Source: Hypoxylon rubiginosum (lineage: Eukaryota > Ascomycota > Sordariomycetes > Xylariales > Hypoxylaceae). Taken from it: a DNA stretch of 64,000 nt. How positions within the stretch are numbered: the stretch's first letter is position 1; every line of letters begins with the position of its first letter. Shown piece by piece: positions 1-12,221 of the stretch. The notes under the pieces are model-generated. The model worked only from the letters and a program-made list of their open reading frames with translations, did no database searches and was not told the origin of the DNA. Position numbers and translations under genes: made by a program. The stretch is from positions 744,001 to 808,000 of the forward strand of contig CADCXA010000025.1 in NCBI GenBank assembly GCA_902806565.1. Direction: 5' to 3'.

Positions 1-559
1 AAGCTTCAACCTACCAGATAGGCTTGGATACTAAGACACTACCTAGGTAAGATACGTGGAATAAACCTCCGACTGATACACACATGTGCACATACTCAGT
101 ATCTCCCCCGCAATGTTTTAAACGGCTCTCGGGATGACATCAATTACACTAGAAGAATGGGTGTTATCTACCGTCTCCGAGCAGGCAGGCAGAACGAGGG
201 ACAAGGATGAGTCAAGGTCATCTACCATCTAAATAGAAATCGTGCATCCGTCGCCGGTTTCCCAGTCCCTCATCGAGATACAATTAGGGCACACGTGCCA
301 CATGCGACATCCGGCTCCCGGATTAGGCACGAAATCACGAGGGAGACATCAGTTCGATCCTCTCTTAATCTTGAGATCGACCTTGCTGATAAACATGCCT
401 GCTTGGCTAACGAAATAGTTTCTCTATTGGAATACTATTGGAACATCGAGTGGATCATCATTGGTATTATTTCAATCAATTATACACTAGCTGCGCAACC
501 CGTCCGCGCAAGCGCGGCCGGGAGAATTACGTAATAAAGAAAAAGCTTCTGATTGGCCC

Positions 560-795
560 CGCCACACCCCCAAGCCACCCACCCCCCCTAGCCACACTCA
601 CCAAGCCACACCACCAAGCCCACCACCCCCAGCCACACCACCCACCGCCACCCACCACCACCCCCCTAGCCACACCACCACCCACCACCACCCCTTCAGC
701 CACACCACCACCCACCACCACCCACCACCACCACACCCCAGCCACACCCCAGCCACACCACCCACCCAAGCCACCCCCCCCCCCCCCGCCGGCCA
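560..795. repeat. CCACCA/CCAGCCACA-type low-complexity tract
   Basis: An imperfect tandem array built from CCACCA, CCCAGCCACAC and CACCACC units, ending in a C-run at about 776-787. The plus strand has almost no G, so the complementary strand is a long G-rich array (GGTGGTGGG units) with G-quadruplex potential. Both strands stay open for over 120 codons only because of the repeat, so I do not call a protein. Confidence 0.85.
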
Positions 796-823
796 TGGCT
801 ACCTTAGGTAATTCGGAATATCG

Positions 824-862
824 ACTCGGCGAACGGCGGCTCCGCGCGCCGATTCGCCGAGT
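824..862. repeat. GC-rich inverted repeat (hairpin)
   Basis: Perfect 10-bp arms ACTCGGCGAA (824-833) and TTCGCCGAGT (853-862) flank a 19-nt GC-rich loop. It lies just right of the C-rich tract, between two TCTGATTGGC copies. Function unknown; it could be a protein-binding palindrome or a remnant of a small mobile element. Confidence 0.7.
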
Positions 863-1159
863 ATACCTACCAGCCACAGCCAACCTACTCTGATTGGCTA
901 GCCACACCTGGGTGCACGGACGAAGAATTCTTCATAGAATCATTTATTCTCAATCAAAATCCCTTTAAAAGCTTAATAATTAATACCATTCGATAGAGCT
1001 CGTTTTGCGTGACCTTTTGATACTATTTGCACCTTTATAGACCTTGTTGCGATAAAGCTGCAAAGGAAAAGGTCGAAAAGTGCGGGGCGATTCTAAGTAT
1101 CTGATTGGCCGGTGAAATTGTGGCAGTACTAATGAAATAAAGAGAAGTTGATCTGCGGT

Positions 1160-1188
<29 letters not shown>
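1160..1188. repeat. (CTG)n microsatellite
   Basis: About nine and a half CTG units. It lies in an intergenic region with no gene model that would make it a coding Gln, Ala or Leu tract. Confidence 0.9.
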
Positions 1189-1190
<2 letters not shown>

Positions 1191-2979
1191 CCAGATGGCT
1201 ATTTTGAGCCCTGCAGCCCCTCCCAATCCGATACCCAGCCGCGAACCTGTTCCGTGTGAGTTTGGCTTATACTATAAAGAGCCCACCCGTCGAGGCTTGT
1301 CAAGCGCCTGGCGGCTCTCCCGAGATCGGCTTGCTCTATCCGGTGAAAGGTGATAGCTGGAAACCCAATCATCAGAGAGGAATATAGACCCCGGTAGTTG
1401 ATTCTTCTGCAGGACTACTATACGGGGCTTGGGCAAACTGACCGACCCTATATGACAGCTGCAGCAGGGTTCACACCGGATGCAGGGAATTTAATGATGA
1501 ATTGTTGGGCCATTCTACTTGAAGGGCTCTAGTCCTCATATCCAGCCTCCAATTCATGATACGAGTCTCGCACCTTACTCGTTTAACCGTGTTGCGCCAA
1601 TCTTTGCAACTACACCGCTAACCCCATATATTCGTCCTTCTCTAATTACATTGCGGTTCCGTAGCATCACGATTAGCAGTCTGCTGACCTTGTGAGACTA
1701 TAAAGGTGAGTTTAGAACGACTAGGTAGAAAGTTGACCAAACCCATCATCAACAAGTCTTGAGCTGCTCGGAACTTGCGCCGGTTTCTGAACATCGTGTC
1801 TACTCTTAGTTTTTTACTCCGGATCGTATGTGCAATCCCTAGCTCTCCTTGAATAGCTATGAAAGGAAACGTATATTTACGAGGTATACTATTGACCAGA
1901 GTGTGGTTAGGTTTAATCTGCTGACGATCCTATGACGGTATTGAGCTATGCATCAGCATTTCGACTAGCCAACTCCTTGGCAGGCTTACCTACATTTTTT
2001 TTAACTGTCAACGGATGGAGTAAAAATGCTTCAATCAATTCCCACAGTTTGATCGTTAGTAGATGTAGGTGTAATGCATTTTATGATCTATGAAGCTACT
2101 CTGGCAAGAGTGAACAAGGGGCCAAAACCGACGAGTTGCTGTATCCAGCTTATTATGAGCTATAGTCAACCTCAACCCTAAGCATGCCCTAGAGACCTTA
2201 ACCAAATAAACAAAGGGAGTCAAGTAAAAGTAAGGCTGGTAAAGTTGGAAATCATTTGCTTGGTAAAATGCGTCCTTCGAGGAAGTGATAACGACTTAAA
2301 ACTTCGGCTATGAGATGTATCAATGGTCTCATCATATACGTGTTTGTGTTTAATAAAACGTGCGCTCTCTAAGTTGAAGATGATAAAAGTAACCAACCAG
2401 CTCTGTTGGCTAATAAACCTTCTGACTCCGCGTTGTTTTCGTGGCCTATCTTCTGTTTCTAAGATCAATATTACCAAGTAAAATCAGGGCGGACTTGTTA
2501 AACTGAGGTATAGCTAATATAGAGCTGACTATAGTATGAGACACGGGCTCAACTCTGCAGTCTCGAACATACTAAGACAGATTATGATGAACATCGTCCG
2601 GGATAGACAGGGCTAGTTTTGGGGGCTATGTAGCAAAAAGATACCACACTCAGACTGAAAGCTAGCTACCTAGGCAGCTGTAACTGTTGGGTGATTCTTC
2701 GTATTTAATAAATAGCATCATATCTATTCAAAGATCCATCTATGGTGAAATCTTAGGTAGTGTAACATTAGCTGAATCCCAAATGGCATCAGGGACTTAA
2801 ACGTAGGCTGTCGACACTGTACAAGTGTCATTAGCATTATATAGGTAAACTCATCCACATCAACAGGCACCGCGAATTACTCAAGACGTAAGGTCATCTG
2901 TCGCATAGTAGCTTTGCACATGCGTGGGCCGCGGAGTTTTGGAAAATCTGGCTCGCTTCGAGACATCCGCAATGGATAT

Positions 2980-4077
2980 TTAGAAAGCAAACACCTGGTC
3001 TTCCAGCTTGCTGACAGGGCGAGCTTTCTTATAACCGAGGCTCTCTGTTGCCTTCTTGAGTCCGCTGATCATCGGCGGGGGACCGCAGATGAGCACCTTG
3101 ACATCCTCAGCTGGCTTCGGTAGCCATTTCTATTTATACTTTAGCTCGAGCTCCGAGAAGAATTATCCAAGTAGGAACTTACGGTTACCATATCAGCAGT
3201 GACGTATCCGACACCGCCGGTCCAGCCCTCCGGAGGCTTATCCAAAACGTAGTGGACTCTGATACCAGCGTCCTCCTCTGTCAATGCGTCAAGATCCTCC
3301 TTCAACAAGATGTCTTGCGTGGTAACGTTGGCGAAAATCAAGTCAACCTCAGTCTTGTCGCCAGTAGGCCGTCCTCGGATGATAGCCCTAATAATCTGGA
3401 GCATAGGAGTGATACCGGTACCGCCAGCAACCATCCCGAAATGGCGGACCATGTTGGGAGTGTAGACGAAGGCACCCTTGGGCCCCTTTACTTGAATTGT
3501 CTGGCCCACAGCAAGGGATGCCATGTGCTTAGAGATATTACCAGTCGGGTAGGACTTGATGAGGAGATCGAAGTAGCCCGGCTGGTGGTCGCCAGAGATG
3601 GGGGTGTATGATCGTACAATCTCCTTAGTGGAGCCGTCAGGTTGGGGGATAGCGGCACCGATAGAAATGTGCTGTCCGATGGGGAGACCGAGAATGGAGG
3701 ACGGGGCGGGTAGAGAGAATCGGTAGCTATAATTTGTCAGTGGCTGAGATACTGGGGATTCTAAGATAGGCGACGAACATGGCTACATTGTGAGAGATGA
3801 CAGTCTTCTCCTTGAGTTCAAACTCCTGGAAGACGGTAGGCTTCAAGACCTTCTTAGGAACTGTGAAACAAAGTTAGATGCTAGATAAGGTATGATGGAA
3901 GCGAAAGATATTGAACATACGCGTACGCCAGTACTTGAGAGCTCCTAGGGTGAAGGCAATAAGTACGGCGGCGGGGGTCCATTCTCTCTTAATAATGAAG
4001 GTCCCCAACACTAGCAATCCTGCGGGGATGTATATGCCGTCGAAGTAGGCTCTCGAAGTTAAGGGTAAGGAAGACAT
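2980..4077 (-). CDS. cbr1: NADH-cytochrome b5 reductase (Cbr1-type)
   Basis: Four exons: 4077-3921, 3860-3779, 3726-3183 and 3129-2980. They sum to 933 nt and code for 310 aa, close to the usual length of fungal Cbr1. The family transfers electrons from NADH through FAD to cytochrome b5 for sterol and fatty-acid desaturation at ER or outer mitochondrial membranes. The N-terminus has a hydrophobic anchor at about aa 15-48. The FAD-binding RSYTPIS motif is near aa 118. The NADH-binding GGTGITPM is near aa 178 and CGPPPM near aa 275. The protein ends QVFAF. The donor in the intron at 3727-3778 is gttcgt; this choice restores the family string NVAIYRF at the junction. Mcr1 is the alternative paralogue, but the short anchor without a clear presequence favours Cbr1. 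Confidence 0.93.
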
Positions 4078-4761
4078 TGTGAAGTTAGATCTGGTACCGC
4101 TCGAACAGAGATGCGATTCCTAGCGAGGAGCGACACTGTGGACAGAAAAGTGAGCTTCTTTCTGCTAGCGATATATTGATTGCATGCTATAGAGAAGAAT
4201 AAGCGCAAGCAAAGAGTCGGGCGGACAGAGACGACGACTTCATAAGCTCGAAGTCGAGGGGAGTGTGGGAAGGGAAAGGAAAGGAAAAATCCAATGTTAG
4301 TGTTACCTTTGGCCTGCTACTAATTCTGAGCTAAGCTAGTCCGATATCTCCTAAGTCGGGGGGAGCTGCGAAAAAGTGGCGCCATTGGTGCACCACTGCC
4401 TTGGTACCTAGGTACCTAGCCTAGGTTAGATTGAAAATTGGTAGGCGGAGCGACCCGGCACTTATTTTAGTCGGGATCTGCAACGAGATCTGTGGCTGGT
4501 GGCTGACTGGTGGAATTTCCAGCTCAAGTCCCAGTTTAGGAACGAGATATGTGGTAACACTACCGGCTTCCAAGTAACAGCTCGGCAGCTCAGTCAATCA
4601 TTGTATGGGAAAGGGCCAATTTAAGTCTTACTTGTTTTGCTTGAGCCATCAAGTTACATATTAAGTACCTAACAGCACCTTACAAGCTTGTTACGGGCAT
4701 AATTAACGTTGAGAATTCGTTACCGAGTTACATTACACACCGCAGCAACTCAAGAACCAAA
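4078..4761. promoter_or_regulatory. divergent promoter region, cbr1 / DUF3605 gene
   Basis: The 684 bp between two divergent start codons. It holds the nested palindrome GGTACCTAGGTACCTAG at about 4403-4419. I can pick out no TATA box or known operator with confidence. Confidence 0.4.
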
Positions 4762-5655
4762 ATGAGCGACACCCCGGTCAAAGTTGCCCCTGAAGATGCA
4801 CCATTTCCCTTGACGGAAATGGATAGATGGGTTTTGTCATTGACCGATGAAGAATACCAATACCATGACTGGGAAGACATGAAGAAGGTTATTCGTAAGT
4901 TAATAGGCTATATTTACCCTTAATTTGCTTCGTTTATGGCAGCGAGCTTAGACCAATCGTTAGGCGAGAACAATCTTTCTATTCTCAAGCGGAAGCCTTC
5001 TGACCTGCGGCGGTATATGGAATGGACCGCCGAGATCAAGGCAGAATATGGATCCATGACAACGTATCTCATAAAGCAGCGGCTACCAAAGACCTGGGGC
5101 TCCCCTCCCTTCACATCCGCGTCAGCCATTCCGTTCGATGATCCTTCTGACTATAGGGTCCTAACCAACGACTGGCCATACGGGCTGACACCAAATCTAA
5201 CCCATATAGTTGTTTGGTCAAGAACGACAATTGAAACTGATCCTGGGACTGGTGACATGACCCCCGAAAGCCGTAAAATCGTTGAGGATTTTGTGAAAGG
5301 ATTCTTTATCGAGAAGCTAGGCCCTGGCGGAGACGATAAGGTGCTGTGGTTCAAGAATTGGGTTGCACTGCAAAGCGTGAGGGCTCTGGAGCGTATGTAT
5401 ATTTCAGTTTTGAGTATCCCTTATACCCTCAACCAACCCAGATGTCTCTCTCCTTGAATTTACAAAACGTCGTTGCTCTTGTCGCTCTTGTCGCTCCCCA
5501 GGGCAGGTCTTGCTGTCCAGAAATCATCTCCGAGACCATTCGCAAAACCATCGCTGACTTCAATGTCAGACATTCACATCATTGTCAGGGATGTCGAGAA
5601 AAATGTCTTAGACAAGTGGATTGAAGAACTTGATTGCCATCGATCGGTTAATTGA
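4762..5655 (+). CDS. DUF3605 protein (N-acetylglucosamine-induced protein 1-like)
   Basis: Three exons: 4762-4894, 4943-5392 and 5570-5655. They sum to 669 nt and code for 222 aa. Introns have gtaagt and gtatgt donors, and both junctions keep phase. The WFKNWVALQSVRALE segment followed by HIHIIVRDV is the diagnostic core of the fungal DUF3605 family; some members are annotated as N-acetylglucosamine-induced protein 1. No enzymatic activity is established that I know of. There is no signal peptide or membrane segment. It is convergent with the SND2 gene, with only 86 bp between stop codons. The third exon is short, but its first codon, split across the intron, gives the expected His. Confidence 0.88.
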
Positions 5656-5741
5656 CGGCCGATATATTGTATTCGAGTCTCTAGATTCAAGATTCCCGAG
5701 CTTCTGTCGTAGCATAGCGCTGGCCAATATATGAGATTTCG

Positions 5742-6227
5742 TTACGCTGCTCGTCTTTGCTTCCTGTTACCTGCCACTGGCGTAGCATTATCCGGCTGCT
5801 GTCCCTGTAGGCCCGCCATTCCACGAGCCATGCCCAAGAGACTGTAGCCTTTGAACGCCCCATAAGCAGGGACAACAGTCCACAGGAGCCATCCCCAGTT
5901 GCCGAAGAAAATGGCCAACACCACGGATGCCCAAGTCACCCAGATGACATCGAACATATACTCGGTCAGCCCGGGTGCAGAAAGGTCTTCGCCAGCATTT
6001 TGGAGAGCCTTCGTTGATGGATCATACTTGGGCCGTCCGGATGACTCCAAGACGAATTCGCAGATGAAGCTGGGTATCGAAAGAAGAACATATAGAAAAA
6101 TAGACCGCTTCTTGAACAAGAAATGAAATAGTACAAAAAGCGTATTGATGACGAGAGTGCCGATGTGGAGGTTCGTTAGAGCCGCCGCGTTGGATTTCGC
6201 TCTATCCTTACGTGCCTTTTGTGCCAT
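5742..6227 (-). CDS. snd2: SND2/TMEM208 family ER membrane protein
   Basis: A single exon of 161 aa, complete from a Lys/Arg-rich start (MAQKARKDRAKSN) to a basic C-terminus (NRKQRRAA). Hydrophobic segments lie near aa 20-40, 43-60, 97-112 and 113-130, with a conserved SSGRPKYD stretch between the first and second pairs. This layout is the DUF788/TMEM208 family (yeast Snd2/Env10), which takes part in SRP-independent targeting of proteins to the ER. The length fits the family. It lies tail to tail with the DUF3605 gene and shares a 1.1-kb upstream region with CDC27. Confidence 0.88.
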   Translation of the reverse strand: MAQKARKDRAKSNAAALTNLHIGTLVINTLFVLFHFLFKKRSIFLYVLLSIPSFICEFVLESSGRPKYDPSTKALQNAGEDLSAPGLTEYMFDVIWVTWASVVLAIFFGNWGWLLWTVVPAYGAFKGYSLLGMARGMAGLQGQQPDNATPVAGNRKQRRAA

Positions 6228-7325
6228 GCTGAGCAGTGTCTGAGAGGATGTAGCAACGAGATCTGATTTTTATTGAATATTTTATGAGATCCGTTTTGCC
6301 AGTTAGTTTGAGTTTTTCGACGATGTAATAAGCCTTGAGCATGCGAGGGTGGGCAGGGCGCATGCGTGTCTTGAGATATAGATAGGTTGGTGTCGTGTGC
6401 AGTTGTCTTGGAATTGGTGACGAAATGCTACCTGGCAGCCTAGTAAGGTAGAATAAGAATAAAACTGCTGTGGCTTATCTGCTTATTGGGCGAGGCTGGA
6501 AAATGATGAGGTCTGTGGGGGGGCAGGCGTTAAGAAGTGGCTGGTGGGGCAGGCTGTTTACAACCTTGACCTTTATTAGCCGCCCTGCTGTTGCTCTGGC
6601 AGGCGATTGCAGGTACGCTTTGGTAGCGTTGGTAAGCGTGTAGCCAATCAGCCCCCCCGACAGCTTCTATCCACCACAACATCCCCCAAACCGCGAGGAA
6701 GCTTGGACTGCGATAGGTGACAAGGCAAAAAAAAAAAAGAATACCTGAACATTTTCACCCATCCCACCACGATATATCGAATTTGTTACCATTATATGGT
6801 ATATTCGGGGAACACGGTTGCTGGGCTCGGAGCTGGGTACCTTACGGGCAATATCGTCGCTTTGTCTTCTTACAGGACTCGCCTGTCATCGGCTGTTGAT
6901 GGTCCTTCTAACTCGTTCCTTTCAGCGCTTCCGGTCCAACTCATACCATTCAGTCGTTAGACATGCTCGTTCAAAACAACCAAGTCCGAGCAAACGCACA
7001 CTTCCGCTTCTCCAAACTCGACAGCCAGACTCGATTCTACAAATTCGACTCTTCAGATTTTCGCTATCTGTAGACTTCAATCAACCATAATCCTAATAAT
7101 TCTCGAGGCTGGCCGGCTTTCTTCACATCCAGACTTGTCCTTGCATGCACATAGCTCAGCTGTCAAACCGAGTCTCAGGTCTATCACTTATCAGCTTCGC
7201 ACTCTGAACACCTCTTTCTAGCCGAGGAGAATCGCCGTGTTACTATTTCGAAGCGACCATATGGCCATTCGCATATAGCACTAGCTACTAAAAACACCAT
7301 CGATCGTCCCGTTCGCCACCCAAAC
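6228..7325. promoter_or_regulatory. divergent upstream region, snd2 / cdc27
   Basis: 1.1 kb between divergent starts. It contains an A-run at about 6726-6737 and a pyrimidine-rich stretch before the CDC27 ATG that looks like a 5' leader. No gene and no specific operator are recognised. Confidence 0.4.
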
Positions 7326-9844
7326 ATGGCGCCAACGAGTTCGGCCGTTGCTGGCCAGTTAAGACAGATCATTTACTACCACCTCGACAATATATCCTAC
7401 GAGAATGCACTCTTCTTTGCCGAAAGATTAGCCGCCAACGAACCTCGGTCGAGCGAATCGCCTTATCTCCTTGCTCTCTGTCACTTTCGGCTAGGCGACT
7501 ACCAGTCAGCCTACGATATCAGCAAAGCGGTTGGCTATCGAGGAACTAATATTTCATGCGCATACCTATTCGCTCAGTGCTGCCTCGTACTCGAACAATA
7601 TAAGGATGGCATCGTGGCTTTGGAGAAGGCCAAGGGTTTATGGCCCCGGAGACCTAGCCTAGGGAAGCATAACGCAACAAGCAGAGCACAACATCCAGAC
7701 GCCGCAAGCATCGCTTGTCTGCTAGGAAAACTCTATCGAGCTTACGACGACAAGAAAAAGGCGATCGTTAACTTTGAAGAGGCTTTGAAGTTGAACCCAT
7801 TTATGTGGGATGCGTTCACGGCGCTATGTGATATGGGCGTTACCGTGAGGACGACCAATATTTTCAAGCTAAATGACGCGTTGGTGGAGAGCATGGGTTC
7901 TGATCACCATAATGGGGTTTTATACGAGCAGAAGGACACCAGTGCAACCAACCCGATAGAACCTCAGCCTAAGAAGACGTCTGTTCGTTCTGCAATCTTT
8001 GACGCAAATACAGATCCTTTCGACTCACAAAAGCTAACCTCTGGAAACGATATACTCCTTAGCGCCAACATGCTTGGCGGCCAGAACGACTTCATGTCCA
8101 AAATTAATGCAGCCCGCTCTAAGACGGCAAATACTACTATTGAATCTGGGTTTGAGAGCATGGAAACACCAATAGCAAACTACAATGATTCGAATATTCC
8201 TCGAATTAATTATCCCCCAGAGCCTCCTCAGGCGCCGGCTAGAAAAACGAGGAATACCCAACCTGTTGAGCCTAGCCTTGGAGAGATGCCCTCTAAGATG
8301 GGTTATCGAGCAGGCACCAAACGGACTCAGAGATTTCAGGATAGGTCTCAAGACGATACCCTATCAGAGTCCAATCCCGCCCTTCTTAGGACATCCGCGT
8401 CGGCTGTGTCTGGAGTAGAGAGGAAGAGGACCGTGTCTGGTCATCTTGTCCAACCTAGGCAGCAATCGGAAGAACCTGGAGCCCCACAGAGGAGGAGCGC
8501 AAGGATAAACATGTTCCGGGGCACCAATGTGAAGGCCAATTCCGCAGCGTCAACTGTTGGTGCCTCGCGGGAATTAAAAAAGGCTAGACCCGCAGTCTCT
8601 AGAATCGTGCGGCCCAATTCGAGCGGCTCCAACGTCGGCAGAGCTGTTAGTGGCAACAGGAAGCCGTTGGAGGAAAACGGTATGGATGTAGACCAGGCTG
8701 AGGCGCCACGAGTCAAGGAAATTCATCACCAGCCTCCGGCTATGAAACCCGCGGAGCCGGAGTCCGTAAAAGTTGAAGAGACGTTGAAGTTTCTGCTGGA
8801 GCTACTGAAGAAATTCGGCTCCGGCTACTTTGCACTGTCACAGTATCGCTGTGCGGAGGCTTTGACATTTTATACCTCGCTGCCCCGGGCGCACCAGGAT
8901 ACACCGTGGGTACTCTCACAGATGGGTCGGGCGTTTTATGAACAGGCGGCATATGCGGACGCGGAGAAGTACTATAGAAGGTTACGTATCCTCGCCCGTA
9001 CCCGACTCGAGGACATGGAGGTCTACTCTACCATCTTGTGGTTCCTCAAAAGAGAGACAGACCTCTCTTTTCTTGCTCACGAACTTATCGAGCTTTCGTG
9101 GCATTCCCCCCAGGCCTGGTGCGCATTCGGAAACGCTTGGTCGCTCGCGCGAGATCACGAGCAAGCATTACGATGCTTCAAGCGAGCAACACAACTTAAC
9201 CCCAAATTTGCATACGCATTTACACTGCAGGGTCATGAACATGTTGCAAATGAAGAATACGAGAAGGCTCTAACGGCGTATCGACAAGCCATATCGGCCG
9301 ATCGTCGACATTACAACGCTTACTACGGTATCGGCCGGGTTTACGAAAGACTCGGCAACTACGATAAAGCGTATATACACTTTCACTCGGCATCCATCAT
9401 AAATCCTACCAATGCTGTCCTGATCTGTTGCATCGGCAATGTCCTCGAAAAGCAGCATCAGATTGTCCAGGCTCTCCAATTTTTCACCAAAGCTACCGAA
9501 CTTGCTCCTCATGCAGCGCAAACCCGATATAAAAAGGCTCGGGCCTTGCTAGCTCTTAATCAGCTCGACGACGCTCAGAAGGAACTCGAAATCCTAAAGA
9601 CGCTTGCTCCCGACGAAGCTACGGTGCATTTCCTTCTCGGGAAACTGTACAAGATGCTGAACGACAAAGGCTCGGCGGTGCGGCATTTCACCATCGCGCT
9701 GAATTTGGACCCCAAGGTTCGTATTTCGCCCCTATTTTTTTGTGCTCGTTTGCTAATAAAACGTATCAGGCGAGCCAGCAGATCAAGGAAGCCATCGAGA
9801 GCCTTGAAGATGACGACAGTTTTGACGATTCTATGATGGCATGA
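7326..9844 (+). CDS. cdc27: anaphase-promoting complex subunit 3 (Cdc27/BimA)
   Basis: Two exons, 7326-9716 and 9770-9844, with a 53-bp intron (gttcgt...cag). The product is 821 aa. Cdc27 is a TPR scaffold of the APC/C ubiquitin ligase; the TPR groove of this subunit binds the IR tails of Cdh1 and Apc10. An N-terminal TPR block covers about aa 1-180 (YENALFFAERL, YLLALCHFRLGDYQSAY, ACLLGKLYRAYDD). A low-complexity, Ser/Arg-rich linker runs to about aa 480. A tandem TPR array then covers aa 490-797, including WCAFGNAWSLARDHEQALRC and AYYGIGRVYERLGNYDKAY. The spliced C-terminus is acidic (EDDDSFDDSMMA). The unspliced frame would read through the intron into a basic tail, so the intron is well supported. 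Length fits Aspergillus BimA. Confidence 0.95.
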
Positions 9845-11107
9845 CACTAAGATACGACAGAAACTCTTGGGTTTTCCGGGAAGTGAGTAGGCTTTGCTTT
9901 TATTGCTGTGACAGTAGCAGCATTGGGAGGTTCGGCTGGGTTTCAGTATTTTACCCAAGGGCATGCGTTTGTTCATCTATGGGGCCTAATATTAGGTAAC
10001 GGTAGGACCTCGTACGTGCCGGTGCCATGATTCGGCATCGCGAGTCTTGGCAAGGGCATATTGCATCGGCGTTCGGGGAATTTTCGAATGGGGTCCGCTA
10101 GGTTTGCCACCGTCAGGAAACCAATGGTTTTTGTGTATAGGTAGAAGGGCTCGCATGGTGATAAAACAAGAGAAGTGTATAGTAGTAATGCGCACTGGCG
10201 GGCGTCTTAGGTAGACCTGATCGTCGACCGAGGCAAACCTCTTTTACGATGCGGACGGACTCAAGAATATCGTAATAATCTTGACGACCACACGTATGTT
10301 CGCGTACGGCAAAGTTAGTGATGCAACGAGGATCATGTTCTCTTTCGTGGATGTCTGCTATTAGTGTGTAAACTAACTACTTCGTAAATGTAATATTAAT
10401 TCGAGGTGCTTCTGGAGCTTTGCACGGTCATTCTGCCATTGTGCATTGTGTTGACCGTGTAGGGGATGGGTTGACAATATTGAAGATGAGGTAAGCTGTT
10501 GTATGTACTTGTTGTACTTCGTACCTGTAGAATTGAATAGCGGCTGAATCACGTGGAGACCCCTCAACGCCTATCGGGGCTTGATTCGCGCTATCGGTGG
10601 TTTGGTGGTGGTTCGTACGACCTGATGCTCGCAGGCTTGCAGGCTCGGCGGGTCCGGTAAGGTACAAAGCACGGACCACGCAGGGATACAAGGATGCATC
10701 GAAATCAGCGAAAAATCGACCTAAAAGGGGAACTGAACTAACAACCACGGCACCAAAGCGTGCCCAAAACACAGCCATTTCAAGGCCCCGAAATAACAGC
10801 AAAATCAGAAAGCAACAAAACGCATTTTTGAATTTTTAATTGCCCCGGGCTGATGCACCTTTACGCACCCCCAAATCAGACTAGTACCTTCCCGCAATTC
10901 GAATCAGTAAACCCCCCTCACCGCAATAGATAAAAACCCACTCCCTCTTCCACCTCTTCTTCGACTGTTCTTTTCCCGTTTCCTGATTTATCCATCGTCA
11001 ACACAAGCATCCATTCTCCTGCACAAATTTGCCCATCAACATCCGCCACAATTCCATCTATTTACATCACCAAAACAACTTCAAACTACTCCTAAACCTC
11101 AGCCAAG
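9845..11107. promoter_or_regulatory. cdc27 3' flank and histone H4 upstream region
   Basis: 1.26 kb between two genes on the same strand. The last 190 bp are C/A-rich with little G, as often seen in leaders of highly expressed fungal genes, and include GATAAAAACCC at about 10930. No gene is supported here; open frames lack ATG starts or family resemblance. Confidence 0.4.
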
Positions 11108-11689
<582 letters not shown>

Positions 11690-12221
11690 GCGAGCTTGTC
11701 TCTACTATCTGCTTGCTCTCGGTTGTCCCGCAATGATTGGTACTCCCTTCCAATAATAATCTGCCGGACAAGTCGAGTCAACGATTGCAAGAGATGAGGT
11801 GGAAAGCTCCGACTAGAGGGGTTGTGACATTACGGATTTGGCATGATACACACATTCTGATTGGCGTTGGTGGGTTTTCACGTTAACGGTTCATGCAATG
11901 GCTTTTGAGAGGTGGCGTCTGAAGATGGACAGCCCATGAATAATATGCTACGGCATACTGAATACATATGCATTGCCTTCGGCTCTGCAATGAACAAATT
12001 TTCGATGATGTGTTGCTTGTGATGTTGTTCTTTAGTTCCCAGTCTCAATGATATTGTGTGCATTGCCAAGCTACTTCTATAGTGACCATAGACTCTTAAG
12101 TTCCTAAGTAAAAACAGTTGCAAACTGAGTACCGGCTGCCATAACACCTAACGCCATCGAATCTGTAAAGCCTACACTACAACAATACCATCCATGAAAT
12201 CTTCCTACCCCCTTTTCAAAT
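11690..12221. other. H4 / trs20 convergent intergenic region
   Basis: 532 bp holding the 3' ends of both convergent genes. A CCAAT-type decamer TCTGATTGGC lies at about 11856-11865. No gene seen. Confidence 0.4.

Larger units (their letters stand above)
1..2979. other. gene-poor left flank
   Basis: I see no supportable gene in this 3 kb. It holds a C-rich, G-poor tract (about 560-795), a short GC-rich inverted repeat (824-862), a CTG microsatellite (1160-1188) and three copies of the CCAAT-containing decamer TCTGATTGGC (548, 889, 1100). The rest is ordinary mixed sequence. Open frames here are short, come from the low-complexity tract, or lack ATG starts and splice logic. Confidence 0.6.

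Noticed and set aside
438..907. Overlapping open frames on both strands (Pro/His-rich plus, Gly/Trp/Val-rich minus)
   Set aside because: Both are direct translations of the CCACCA repeat; neither has non-repetitive conserved sequence.
10428..10802. 124-codon minus-strand frame upstream of histone H4
   Set aside because: It begins at a TTG rather than ATG, shows no family resemblance and overlaps the likely H4 promoter.
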